Assembly: GCA_019242385.1 (NCBI GenBank)
Contig: JAFAVO010000273.1
Coordinates: forward strand, 1 to 11,060
Source of the DNA: Gammaproteobacteria bacterium
GTDB lineage: Bacteria > Pseudomonadota > Gammaproteobacteria > Steroidobacterales > Steroidobacteraceae
Length of the DNA: 11,060 nt
Direction: 5' to 3'
The notes beneath the pieces are model-generated. The model was not told the DNA's origin, searched no databases, and saw nothing but the letters and a program-made list of their open reading frames with translations. The position numbers and the translations under genes were made by a program. This document shows positions 1 through 6,219 of the stretch, in pieces; the first letter of the stretch is position 1; each line of letters begins with the position of its first letter.

Positions 1-2
1 CC

Positions 3-362
3 CTGCACCCGCTCACCCTGATGGTGGTGGGGCTTTACGGCCGGGTGCTGCCGAACCAGGACGGCGCACCGCTGCGCCTCATCGTCCCGTGGAAGTACGG
101 GTTCAAGAGCATCAAGTCCATCGTCAAGATCGGCTTCACCGCACAGCAGCCGCGCACCACCTGGGCCGGCGCCGCGTCCAACGAATACGGGTTTTACGCC
201 AACGTGAATCCGCAGGTCGATCATCCGCGCTGGAGCCAGGCGAGCGAGCGCCGCATCGGTGCGCCTTTCCTCGCAGCGCGCCGTCCGACCCTGCCCTTCA
301 ACGGTTATGCCGATGAGGTCGCGAGCCTCTACCAGGGAATGGACCTGCGGCGTAATTTCTGA
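3..362 (+). CDS. msrP: MsrP, periplasmic protein-methionine-sulfoxide reductase catalytic subunit (3' end only)
   Basis: This is the C-terminal part, about 119 residues, of the molybdopterin-dependent reductase MsrP (formerly YedY). The family repairs oxidised methionines in periplasmic proteins and takes electrons from MsrQ. The reading frame is open from the left edge, so the Tat signal, the molybdenum-ligand cysteine and most of the oxidoreductase fold lie outside the window. Family-typical motifs are visible: a GLYG-x-LPNQ-GAPLRL stretch at the start, VPWKYGFKSIKSIVKI soon after, and a closing FNGYADEVASLYQGMDLR segment. The stop codon shares one base (TGATG at 360-364) with the msrQ start, so the two are translationally coupled. 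The pairing with a recognisable MsrQ makes the assignment firm. Nothing in the visible part looks damaged. Confidence 0.93.
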   Translation: MHPLTLMVVGLYGRVLPNQDGAPLRLIVPWKYGFKSIKSIVKIGFTAQQPRTTWAGAASNEYGFYANVNPQVDHPRWSQASERRIGAPFLAARRPTLPFNGYADEVASLYQGMDLRRNF

Positions 363-1066
363 TGACCCTTGCCCAGCGCTACCGGTTCATCTACAAGCCA
401 CTGGTATTCGCGGCTTGCCTCGTGCCGCTGGTGTGGCTCACCTGCGGTGCCTTCGGCTGGCTCGGTGCCTCGCTCGGTCCCGACCCGGTCAAGGAGCTCG
501 AGCACGAGTGCGGTAAAACTGCGCTGAATCTGCTGTTACTGACTCTGGCGGTGACCCCGGTGCGCCAGCTCACTGGGCAAACGCAGCTGCTGCGCCTGCG
601 GCGCATGCTGGGCCTGTTAGCCTTCTTCTACGTCCTGCTGCATTTCGCGATTTACCTGGTCCTCGATCTGGAGCTCAACTTCCGCACCCTCGGCGCCGAT
701 ATCGCCAAGCGCCCCTATATCACCATTGGCTTCACCGCCCTGCTGATGCTGATACCGCTTGCGGTCACCTCCACCAACGGCATGATGCGCCGGCTCGGCC
801 GCCGCTGGCAGAGCCTGCATCGCTTGGTCTATGTGATCGCCATTCTCGGTGTGTGGCACTTCTACTGGCAGGTGAAGCGCGACATTCGCGAGCCACTCGT
901 CTATGCGGGGATTCTCGCTGTGCTTCTTGGCTATCGGGCGCTGCGTGCGCGCCTGCGCGGGCGCGACACCGCAAGCCCGGCGGTGCGGCGCGGTGCCGCG
1001 CCGGCAGGGCAACTCGCAGCAAAACCCGGAGCCAACCTGGTCCCGTCGGAAGCAGATTCGCCCTGA
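362..1066 (+). CDS. msrQ: MsrQ, haem-binding membrane subunit of the MsrPQ system
   Basis: A 234-residue integral membrane b-type cytochrome (formerly YedZ, ferric-reductase-like transmembrane family). It passes electrons from the respiratory chain to MsrP for repair of oxidised methionine in the periplasm. Hydrophobic helices lie near residues 12-32, 53-66, 80-101, 119-136, 153-167 and 178-194. His94 (LLHF), His153 (SLHRLVY) and His166 (WHFYW) fall about where the Escherichia coli protein has its haem-ligand histidines. The start is ATG overlapping the msrP stop by one base, with no clear ribosome-binding site, so translation probably depends on msrP. After residue 196 there is a hydrophilic Arg/Ala/Pro-rich tail of about 38 residues, which is probably cytoplasmic and of no known role. 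The length is slightly above the usual 200-220 because of this tail. Confidence 0.94.
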   Translation: MTLAQRYRFIYKPLVFAACLVPLVWLTCGAFGWLGASLGPDPVKELEHECGKTALNLLLLTLAVTPVRQLTGQTQLLRLRRMLGLLAFFYVLLHFAIYLVLDLELNFRTLGADIAKRPYITIGFTALLMLIPLAVTSTNGMMRRLGRRWQSLHRLVYVIAILGVWHFYWQVKRDIREPLVYAGILAVLLGYRALRARLRGRDTASPAVRRGAAPAGQLAAKPGANLVPSEADSP

Positions 1067-1091
1067 ACTAGCGGCAATGTGGGGTCCTGGA

Positions 1092-1117
1092 CCGGACCGG
1101 CTTACATCGAGGTCCGG
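1092..1117. terminator. Possible hairpin between convergent msrQ and tryptophan dioxygenase genes
   Basis: A 7-bp GC-rich inverted repeat (CCGGACC at 1092-1098, GGTCCGG at 1111-1117) with a 12-base loop sits just after msrQ and spans the stop codon of the convergent gene. An overlapping shorter palindrome (GGTCC-T-GGACC, 1083-1093) could compete. There is no T tract on either side, so a classical intrinsic terminator is not shown. Its position in the 35-bp convergent gap is the main argument. Confidence 0.25.
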
Positions 1118-1959
1118 ATCTGCCACAGCTCCGGAAAGAACTGCAGCTCGAGCGCCTTCGCGAGGTAAGACACTCCGCCCGTGCCGCCGGTCCCCGGCTT
1201 GTAGCCGATGATGCGCTCCACCGTCTTCAGGTGATGGTAGCGCCAGAGCTGGAAGTTGTAGTCGAGGTCGACCAGCCGTTCGGCGAGCTCGTACAGATCC
1301 CAGGCCTGGTCGGCATTGTGATACACGCCGAGCCATGCACCCGCCACCTGTTTGTTCGCCTGATACGGCTCGCTGAAATCCCGCGTAAGGTAATTCTCGG
1401 GGATGCCGTAGCCGCGGCGGCTCAGCAGCCGCAGCACCTCATCGTAGAGGGAGGGCTCGGCAAGCGCGCGCGCGAGCAGCTCGTAGGCCTGCGGGTCGCG
1501 CTTGTGGACCTCGATCATGGTCGGGTGCTTGTTGCCGAACAGGAACTCGAGCAGCCGGTACTGCACGGACTGGAAACCGGAGGAGCGCCCCAGCGAGTTG
1601 CGAAACGCGGTGTACTCGAAGGGCGTCAGGGTCGAGAGCACGTCCCAGACCGTGAGCAGCTGCGTCTGGGTGCGGGAGATGCGCGCCAGCATCTTCAGCG
1701 CCGGATCGAGATCGTCGCGGCGTATGCACTCGAGAGCCGCGGTCAGCTCGTGCAGCATCAGCCGCATCCATAGCTCCGACACCTGGTGCACGACGATGAA
1801 CACCATCTCGTTGTGCTGGCTCGAGATCGGCTTCTGCGCGGTGAGCAGTCTCTCGAGCTGCAGGTACTCGCCGTAGGAGAGCGAGGAGCCCAGATCCCAA
1901 TGCACCGCCTCGTCGGCGAGCTCGACACGCGTCGGCTTGTCGTACTGACTTTCACTCAT
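1102..1959 (-). CDS. kynA: Tryptophan 2,3-dioxygenase
   Basis: This cytosolic haem enzyme of 285 residues opens the indole ring of L-tryptophan with O2 to give N-formylkynurenine, the first step of the kynurenine pathway. Key positions match the Xanthomonas enzyme, numbering from the ATG at 1959: Phe54 and His58 in the FIVVHQVSELW motif (His58 is the probable active-site base), Arg120 in the AFRNSLGRSSGFQS segment (substrate carboxylate), His243 in RYHHLKTV (haem-iron ligand) and Thr257 in the KPGTGGTGG loop. The usual FFPELW-x-IRTS end is present. The start ATG at 1959 was chosen; a GTG six bases upstream would add two residues. Neither has a Shine-Dalgarno. The gene stands alone, convergent with msrQ and divergent from the ABC exporter. 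No kynurenine formamidase or kynureninase gene is in view, so whether it feeds catabolism or NAD synthesis is open. Confidence 0.96.
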   Translation of the reverse strand: MSESQYDKPTRVELADEAVHWDLGSSLSYGEYLQLERLLTAQKPISSQHNEMVFIVVHQVSELWMRLMLHELTAALECIRRDDLDPALKMLARISRTQTQLLTVWDVLSTLTPFEYTAFRNSLGRSSGFQSVQYRLLEFLFGNKHPTMIEVHKRDPQAYELLARALAEPSLYDEVLRLLSRRGYGIPENYLTRDFSEPYQANKQVAGAWLGVYHNADQAWDLYELAERLVDLDYNFQLWRYHHLKTVERIIGYKPGTGGTGGVSYLAKALELQFFPELWQIRTSM

Positions 1960-1967
1960 ACGCACCG

Positions 1968-1995
1968 ATGGTACACGTCAGCGGCGCAACGGCAA
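1968..1995 (-). promoter_or_regulatory. Candidate sigma-70-like promoter for tryptophan dioxygenase
   Basis: On the minus strand TTGCCG (1995-1990) and TACCAT (1973-1968) are separated by 16 bases. Each matches four of six consensus bases. Transcription would begin near 1961, only about two bases before the ATG at 1959, which fits the missing Shine-Dalgarno. The rest of the 106-bp divergent gap (1960-2065) shows no clear promoter for the rightward ABC genes apart from an isolated TAGGAT at 2021-2026. Confidence 0.25.
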
Positions 1996-2065
1996 CCGAG
2001 CGCAATCTCCTCCGGTGGTTTAGGATCGCGCGCCTGTCCCAGCGAGACCTGCAACGCAGCCCACC

Positions 2066-2953
2066 GTGAGCACTCCCATCCTCGAGGTCCGCGACCTGGT
2101 GAAGTTGTACGCGGCCGCCACCGCCGTGGCGGGCGTCTCCTTCAGCGTCCCCGCGGGAATCTGCTTCGGCCTGCTCGGGCCCAACGGGGCCGGCAAGACC
2201 ACTACCATCGAGATGATGGAAGGGATCCTGCCACCAACCTCGGGCCAGGTGCTCTACCGCGGGGAGACTCTCGGCACACGCTTCCGCCAGGAAGCGGGCA
2301 TCCTGTTCCAGAAGACCGCCCTGCAGGATTTCCTCACCGTGCGCCAGTCCATCGCCCTGTTCCGCGGACTGTACGACCGGGGGCTGACGGTCGATGAGGT
2401 ATTGCGGCTGTGCGCGCTCGAGAAGCTCGCGAGTCGCGACAATCGCAAGCTCTCCGGCGGGCAGCAGCAGCGGCTGCTGCTCGCCATCGCGCTGGTCAAC
2501 GATCCGGCCGTGCTCTTCCTCGATGAGCCCACCACCGGGCTCGACCCGCAGGCGCGGCGCAACTTCTGGGAGCTGGTGCAATCGATCAAGGCCCAGCGCA
2601 AGACCATCATCCTCACCACCCACTACATGGAGGAGGCGGAGCTGCTGTGCGATGACATCGTGATCCTCGATCACGGCCGTATCGTGGCGCAGGGGCCGCC
2701 GCGGCGGCTGTTGCACGAGCATTTTGCCCAGGTGCTGCTCGAGCTGCCACGGCAGGATTTCCCGGCCGCGGCACGCGCGCTGCCGCTGAACATCCTCGAG
2801 AGCAGCGATCGCATCGAGATCACCACCGATAATCTCGAAGCCACCCTGCGCACGCTGCTCGCGGCGCAGGTGCCGCTCGGGCACCTGCGCATCCGGCCGG
2901 CCAATCTCGAGGATCTGTTTCTCGAGCTCACCGGCACGGAGCTGCGGACGTGA
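2066..2953 (+). CDS. ABC-2 type exporter, ATP-binding subunit
   Basis: A 295-residue cytoplasmic ATPase that powers the permease encoded next door. All nucleotide-binding motifs are intact: Walker A GPNGAGKTT (38-46), Q-loop Gln82, signature LSGGQQQR (129-136), Walker B VLFLDEP (149-155), D-loop GLD (158-160) and switch His186. After residue 220 comes a C-terminal extension of about 75 residues, as is common in drug, Nod-factor and polysaccharide exporters of the ABC-2 class (CcmA/NodI-like). The start is GTG at 2066, just before the conserved first beta strand (ILEVRDLVKLY), although no strong ribosome-binding site is visible. The stop overlaps the permease start in GTGA (2950-2953), so the two are coupled. 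The family exports hydrophobic drugs, lipids or glycans; the substrate here cannot be told from sequence. Confidence 0.92.
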   Translation: MSTPILEVRDLVKLYAAATAVAGVSFSVPAGICFGLLGPNGAGKTTTIEMMEGILPPTSGQVLYRGETLGTRFRQEAGILFQKTALQDFLTVRQSIALFRGLYDRGLTVDEVLRLCALEKLASRDNRKLSGGQQQRLLLAIALVNDPAVLFLDEPTTGLDPQARRNFWELVQSIKAQRKTIILTTHYMEEAELLCDDIVILDHGRIVAQGPPRRLLHEHFAQVLLELPRQDFPAAARALPLNILESSDRIEITTDNLEATLRTLLAAQVPLGHLRIRPANLEDLFLELTGTELRT

Positions 2954-3957
2954 TACACCGGCTGCTGGCGGTACTGCACGCACGCAATCTGGAGTTCCTG
3001 CGTGACCGCAGTACCCTCATCTTCACGCTGCTGCTGCCCGTGTTGCTGGTGATCGGCATGGGTTTCGTGTTCGGTGGACCGGAGCGGCCGCTGTTCAAGG
3101 TGGGCGTGGTCGCACCGCACATCGACCCGGCCGCGCATCCTTTCCTGCGCGAGCGCTATGTCGAATTCATTCCGCTGCCGCAGGCCGCGCAGGCGCTGGA
3201 GAAAGTGCGTCACCAGCAGGTGGACCTGCTGGTGGACCTCACCGAGCCGCCGCGTTACTGGGTCAATACCGACTCACCCAAGGGCTACATCGTCGAGCAA
3301 CTGCTGCTCGCCGCGGCGCCGGCCGCGCACCGCGAGCCAGTGAGCGGCGCGGCGCTGCGCTATGTCGACTGGTTGTTCCCGGGCATCCTCGGCATGAACA
3401 TGATGTTCAGCTGCCTTTTCGGCGTGGGCTATGTGGTGCTGCGTTACCGCAAGAGCGGTTTTCTCAAACGGCTGTACGCGACCCCGCTCAGTGCCTTCGA
3501 GTTCCTGAGTGCGCAGGTGTTATCGCGCCTCGGCCTGATCCTGTTCGTCACCGTGATCCTTTACGCCGGCATCGGCGCCATCATCGGCTTTCACAATGCG
3601 GGCAGCACGCTGCTGCTGCTGCTGCTCGCCTGCGTCGGCGCGCTGTCGATGATTGCGCTCGGGCTCACCATCGCCGCTCGCTTCTCGAGCGAGGAGCTGG
3701 TCGGAGGGCTGCTCAACCTCCTCACCTGGCCGATGATGCTGCTCTCGGGCATCTGGTTCTCGCTCGAGGGCTCACCGCGCTGGGTGCAGTGGGTCGCGCA
3801 CGTCTTTCCGCTCACCCACGTGCTCGATGCCGCGCGCGCGGTGATGCTCGATGGCGCCGGACTCGCGCAGATCGCACCGCAACTGCTGTTTCTCGGTGCT
3901 ACCGCCCTCGCCTTCCTCGCCTTCGGCGCCTGGTCGTTCCGCTGGCGCATCGACTGA
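2950..3957 (+). CDS. ABC-2 type exporter, permease subunit
   Basis: A 335-residue inner-membrane permease of the ABC-2 family, partner of the ATPase just upstream. The layout is typical: one membrane helix near the N-terminus (residues 21-43), an extracytoplasmic domain of about 95 residues (44-138), then a five-helix core (about 139-164, 185-213, 219-244, 252-272 and 309-330). The segment FPLTHVLDAARAVMLDG (286-302) before the last helix is characteristic of drug-exporter-like ABC-2 permeases. A conserved linker RYRKSGFLKRLYATPLS (165-181) precedes the third helix and probably touches the ATPase. The GTG start lies inside the ATPase stop (GTGA), so synthesis is coupled. One such protein per ATPase suggests a homodimeric transporter. 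The substrate is unknown. Confidence 0.9.
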   Translation: MIHRLLAVLHARNLEFLRDRSTLIFTLLLPVLLVIGMGFVFGGPERPLFKVGVVAPHIDPAAHPFLRERYVEFIPLPQAAQALEKVRHQQVDLLVDLTEPPRYWVNTDSPKGYIVEQLLLAAAPAAHREPVSGAALRYVDWLFPGILGMNMMFSCLFGVGYVVLRYRKSGFLKRLYATPLSAFEFLSAQVLSRLGLILFVTVILYAGIGAIIGFHNAGSTLLLLLLACVGALSMIALGLTIAARFSSEELVGGLLNLLTWPMMLLSGIWFSLEGSPRWVQWVAHVFPLTHVLDAARAVMLDGAGLAQIAPQLLFLGATALAFLAFGAWSFRWRID

Positions 3958-3976
3958 TCGATTCTCACACGAGCAT

Positions 3977-3983
3977 AGAGGAG
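3977..3983 (+). promoter_or_regulatory. Shine-Dalgarno of the threonine aldolase gene
   Basis: AGAGGAG lies eight bases before the GTG at 3992. The reading frame stays open far upstream, into the ABC permease gene, so this site decides the start. It is one of the clearest ribosome-binding sites in the window. Confidence 0.7.
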
Positions 3984-3991
3984 TGCAGCCC

Positions 3992-5005
3992 GTGCGTTTC
4001 CTGAGCGACAACACTGCGAGCGCCTGCCCGGAGATCCTGACGGCTATGGCCGCTGCCAACCACGACCGCGTGCCTGCCTACGGGGCCGATGAGTGGACCC
4101 GCCGCCTCGATCGCTGCCTCAGCGATTTCTTCGGCACCGAGGTGCGCGCCTTCGTCGTGACTACCGGCACCGCAGCCAACGCGCTGAGCCTGGCCACCCT
4201 CAGCCCACCGTACGGGGCGATCTTTGCGCACGAGGAAGCGCACATCGTCACTGATGAGTGCGGTGCGCCCGGCTTCTTTACCGGCGGCGCGCAACTGGTG
4301 CTGCTGCCCGGCGAGCACGGCCGGGTCGCCCCCGAGCGCTTTCGCGCCGCGCTCGCCGCGCACCCGGTGAGCCTGCACACGGTGCAGGCTGCGGTGCTGT
4401 CGCTCACGCAGGCGACCGAGGCCGGTACCACCTACCGTCGCGAGGACCTCGTGCAGCTCGCGGCGAGCGCGCATGAGCGCGGACTCAAGGTGCACATGGA
4501 CGGCACGCGTCTCGCCAACGCGGTGGCGTTTCTCGACTGCCACCCGGGCGATATCACCTGGCGCGCCGGCATCGATGTGCTCTCCTTCGGAGCGACCAAG
4601 AACGGTGCGCTCGCTGCCGAGGCGGTCGTGTTCTTCGATCCTGCGCTGGTGAAGGACTTCGAGCTCTATCGCAAGCGTGCCGGTCACCTGCTCTCGAAGT
4701 CGCGGTTCGCGGCGGTGCAGCTGCTCACTTACGTGGAGGCGGGCCTGTGGCGGCGCAATGCCGAGCGCACCAATCACTTCGCGCAGCGCATCGGCTGCGC
4801 GGCCCCGGGGGCCCTGTTGCATCCGGTGGAGGCGAACGAGGTGTTCCTGCACCTCGGCGCGCAGCGCCGCCAGCAGCTGCGCGCCCAGGGCTTCGAATTC
4901 GAAGACTGGGGGCCGGAGGGACGTGGGGATGCCCGCCTCGTGGTCTCCTGGGACCAGCCGGAAGAGGACGTACAGGCGCTGTGCCTGGCGCTCGCGCGCC
5001 TCTGA
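3992..5005 (+). CDS. ltaE: Low-specificity L-threonine aldolase (PLP-dependent)
   Basis: A 337-residue, fold-type I pyridoxal-phosphate enzyme that cleaves L-threonine or L-allo-threonine to glycine and acetaldehyde, and often phenylserine-like beta-hydroxy amino acids. Visible motifs: the N-terminal FLSDNT, the phosphate-binding TGTAAN (59-64), His84 in the EEAHI segment (stacks on the cofactor and is catalytic in the family), HMDGTRLANA (168-177) with Asp170 and Arg173, and the cofactor lysine Lys203 in SFGATKNGALAAEAVVFF. The SFGATKNG form resembles the Pseudomonas-type enzymes rather than the E. coli LtaE subgroup. The start is GTG at 3992, preceded by a good AGAGGAG. The frame extends upstream but only over the permease gene. 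It follows the ABC permease by 34 bp on the same strand and may share its transcript, though no functional link is evident. Strict stereospecificity cannot be read from the sequence. Confidence 0.93.
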   Translation: MRFLSDNTASACPEILTAMAAANHDRVPAYGADEWTRRLDRCLSDFFGTEVRAFVVTTGTAANALSLATLSPPYGAIFAHEEAHIVTDECGAPGFFTGGAQLVLLPGEHGRVAPERFRAALAAHPVSLHTVQAAVLSLTQATEAGTTYRREDLVQLAASAHERGLKVHMDGTRLANAVAFLDCHPGDITWRAGIDVLSFGATKNGALAAEAVVFFDPALVKDFELYRKRAGHLLSKSRFAAVQLLTYVEAGLWRRNAERTNHFAQRIGCAAPGALLHPVEANEVFLHLGAQRRQQLRAQGFEFEDWGPEGRGDARLVVSWDQPEEDVQALCLALARL

Positions 5006-5041
5006 GTCTTACTGCTCGCGCAGAGTCTTACTGCTCGCGCA
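5004..5041. repeat. Perfect 19-bp tandem duplication between convergent stop codons
   Basis: Two identical adjoining 19-bp units occupy 5004-5022 and 5023-5041, starting GAGTCTTACT and ending GCTCGCGCA, followed by GA of a third start. The first unit begins inside the threonine aldolase stop codon (TGA, 5003-5005). The second contains the TAA stop of the minus-strand permease (5028-5030). GAGTCT in the units can pair with AGACTC at 5041-5046 to form a short hairpin. It looks like a recent slip or unequal-exchange duplication that left both C-termini intact. Confidence 0.9.
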
Positions 5042-6206
5042 GACTCGTGGTTACCGGCAGCCGCGCCGCGCGCAGCGCGGGCATCAACCCGCCCAGCATG
5101 CCGATGACGATGGCGATGAGCAGACCGCGTGCCACCAGCTGCGGTGTCACCTTGAAGTTGAACACGATCTGCGTGAAGCTCTGGCCGAGTGTCGACACCG
5201 ACAGGTTGTTGAACAGCAGGTAGGCGATCAGCGCACCGAGCACTCCCCCGGCGAGCGCCAGCAGCAACGCCTCGACCATCACCGAGGTCACCACCGGCAC
5301 GCCGCGGAACCCGATGGCGCGCAGGGTGGCGATCTCCTTGCCACGCGCAGCGACTGCCGCGTACATGCTGTTGAGCGCGGCGAACACCGCACCCAATCCC
5401 ATGATGAGCGTGACCACCCCAGCGAGCAGCCCGATGGTCTTGCGGAACTGCCGCGTCTGCCCGCTGAAGTAATCCTGCTCGCGCAGCACATCCATGCTCA
5501 GGCGCGGCTCGGCGGCGACCGCGCTCTTGAGCCTCTCGAGGCCATCCGCTCCATCGAGAGCGGCGAGCACCGAGCTCGAGCCGAGACGTCCGAAGGTGGT
5601 GCGTGCGACATTGATGTCGGTCCACATCTCGCTGTCGTGCGCATCCCCGGAGGAGAACTCGCCGACCACTTTCCACTCCGAGCCGCGCATGCGCACGATG
5701 CTGCCGATCTCGGCTCCCTGAAACTGCCGCAACACGCCGCTGCCGACGATCAGCTCGCGCAGGCCGGGAGTGAAGTTGCGGCCGGCAACGATCTTCAGCT
5801 GCGGGCGCAGCACGAATGCCGGTGGCTCGACGCCGCGCAGGGTGATGTTGGCGCCGCTCTTGACGTCATCCTTGCGTACCAGCTCGGCGATCACCATCAG
5901 CTCGGCGGAGGCGAGCGGCTTGCCATCGGCCCCTGCGGCGATGCCCGGCTCCTGCTTGATGAGGTCGGTCGAGGCGCGATCGAATGCCGAATTCAGCTCG
6001 GCATCCGAGCCGCCGCGCAGGATCAGCGCCGCGTCGGTGCGGCCGGTCGCCTTCAAAGTGCTCTCGAAGCCGCTCGCCATCGCCAGCAGCGCGGTGAACA
6101 CCGCCACCACTCCGGCGAGGCCGATGACGATCACCAGCGAGGGCGCCCAGCGCTGCGGAATACTCCTGATGCTGAGCGCGCTGATGGCCAGAGCCTGCTT
6201 CAACAC
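5028..6206 (-). CDS. FtsX/MacB-like ABC transporter permease, second of a pair
   Basis: A 392-residue inner-membrane permease of the type VII (MacB/LolC/FtsX) class. One helix lies near the N-terminus (21-45), followed by a periplasmic domain of about 210 residues (46-256) of MacB_PCD type. Three C-terminal helices follow (257-285, 308-334 and 359-382). The cytoplasmic loop GKEIATLRAIGF (289-300) is the conserved FtsX coupling motif that contacts the ATPase. The GTG start at 6206 is set by the Shine-Dalgarno TAGGAGA overlapping the stop codon of the upstream permease gene. It is the last gene of the block and should pair with the first permease around the ATPase dimer. The protein family works by moving substrate through mechanical transmission in the periplasm rather than through a membrane channel. 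It ends at a duplicated 19-bp sequence that leaves its SLREQ end intact. Confidence 0.9.
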   Translation of the reverse strand: MLKQALAISALSIRSIPQRWAPSLVIVIGLAGVVAVFTALLAMASGFESTLKATGRTDAALILRGGSDAELNSAFDRASTDLIKQEPGIAAGADGKPLASAELMVIAELVRKDDVKSGANITLRGVEPPAFVLRPQLKIVAGRNFTPGLRELIVGSGVLRQFQGAEIGSIVRMRGSEWKVVGEFSSGDAHDSEMWTDINVARTTFGRLGSSSVLAALDGADGLERLKSAVAAEPRLSMDVLREQDYFSGQTRQFRKTIGLLAGVVTLIMGLGAVFAALNSMYAAVAARGKEIATLRAIGFRGVPVVTSVMVEALLLALAGGVLGALIAYLLFNNLSVSTLGQSFTQIVFNFKVTPQLVARGLLIAIVIGMLGGLMPALRAARLPVTTSLREQ

Positions 6207-6212
6207 GGGCAG

Positions 6213-6219
6213 TCTCCTA
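6213..6219 (-). promoter_or_regulatory. Shine-Dalgarno overlapping the upstream stop codon
   Basis: On the minus strand TAGGAGA sits six bases before the GTG at 6206. Its first three bases are the TAG stop of the upstream permease gene, so ribosomes finishing that gene can restart at once. This supports both the GTG start and coupled synthesis of the two permeases. Confidence 0.7.

Noticed and set aside
617..1336. Open frame of 239 codons on the minus strand crossing the msrQ end and kynA
   Set aside because: It overlaps two firmly identified genes and crosses their convergent junction, and the product shows no recognisable motif.
1952..2983. Open frame of 343 codons on the minus strand
   Set aside because: It is antisense to an intact ABC ATPase with all motifs. 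The product shows no family motif and is a mirror of GC-rich codons.
3606..3629. CTG-rich microrepeat that could be phase-variable
   Set aside because: It encodes a leucine run in a membrane helix of the ABC-2 permease. Trinucleotide units keep the frame, so it would not switch the gene, and leucine-rich helices explain it.
3965..4852. Open frame of 295 codons on the minus strand
   Set aside because: It is antisense to the threonine aldolase, which has every catalytic motif. The shadow has none.
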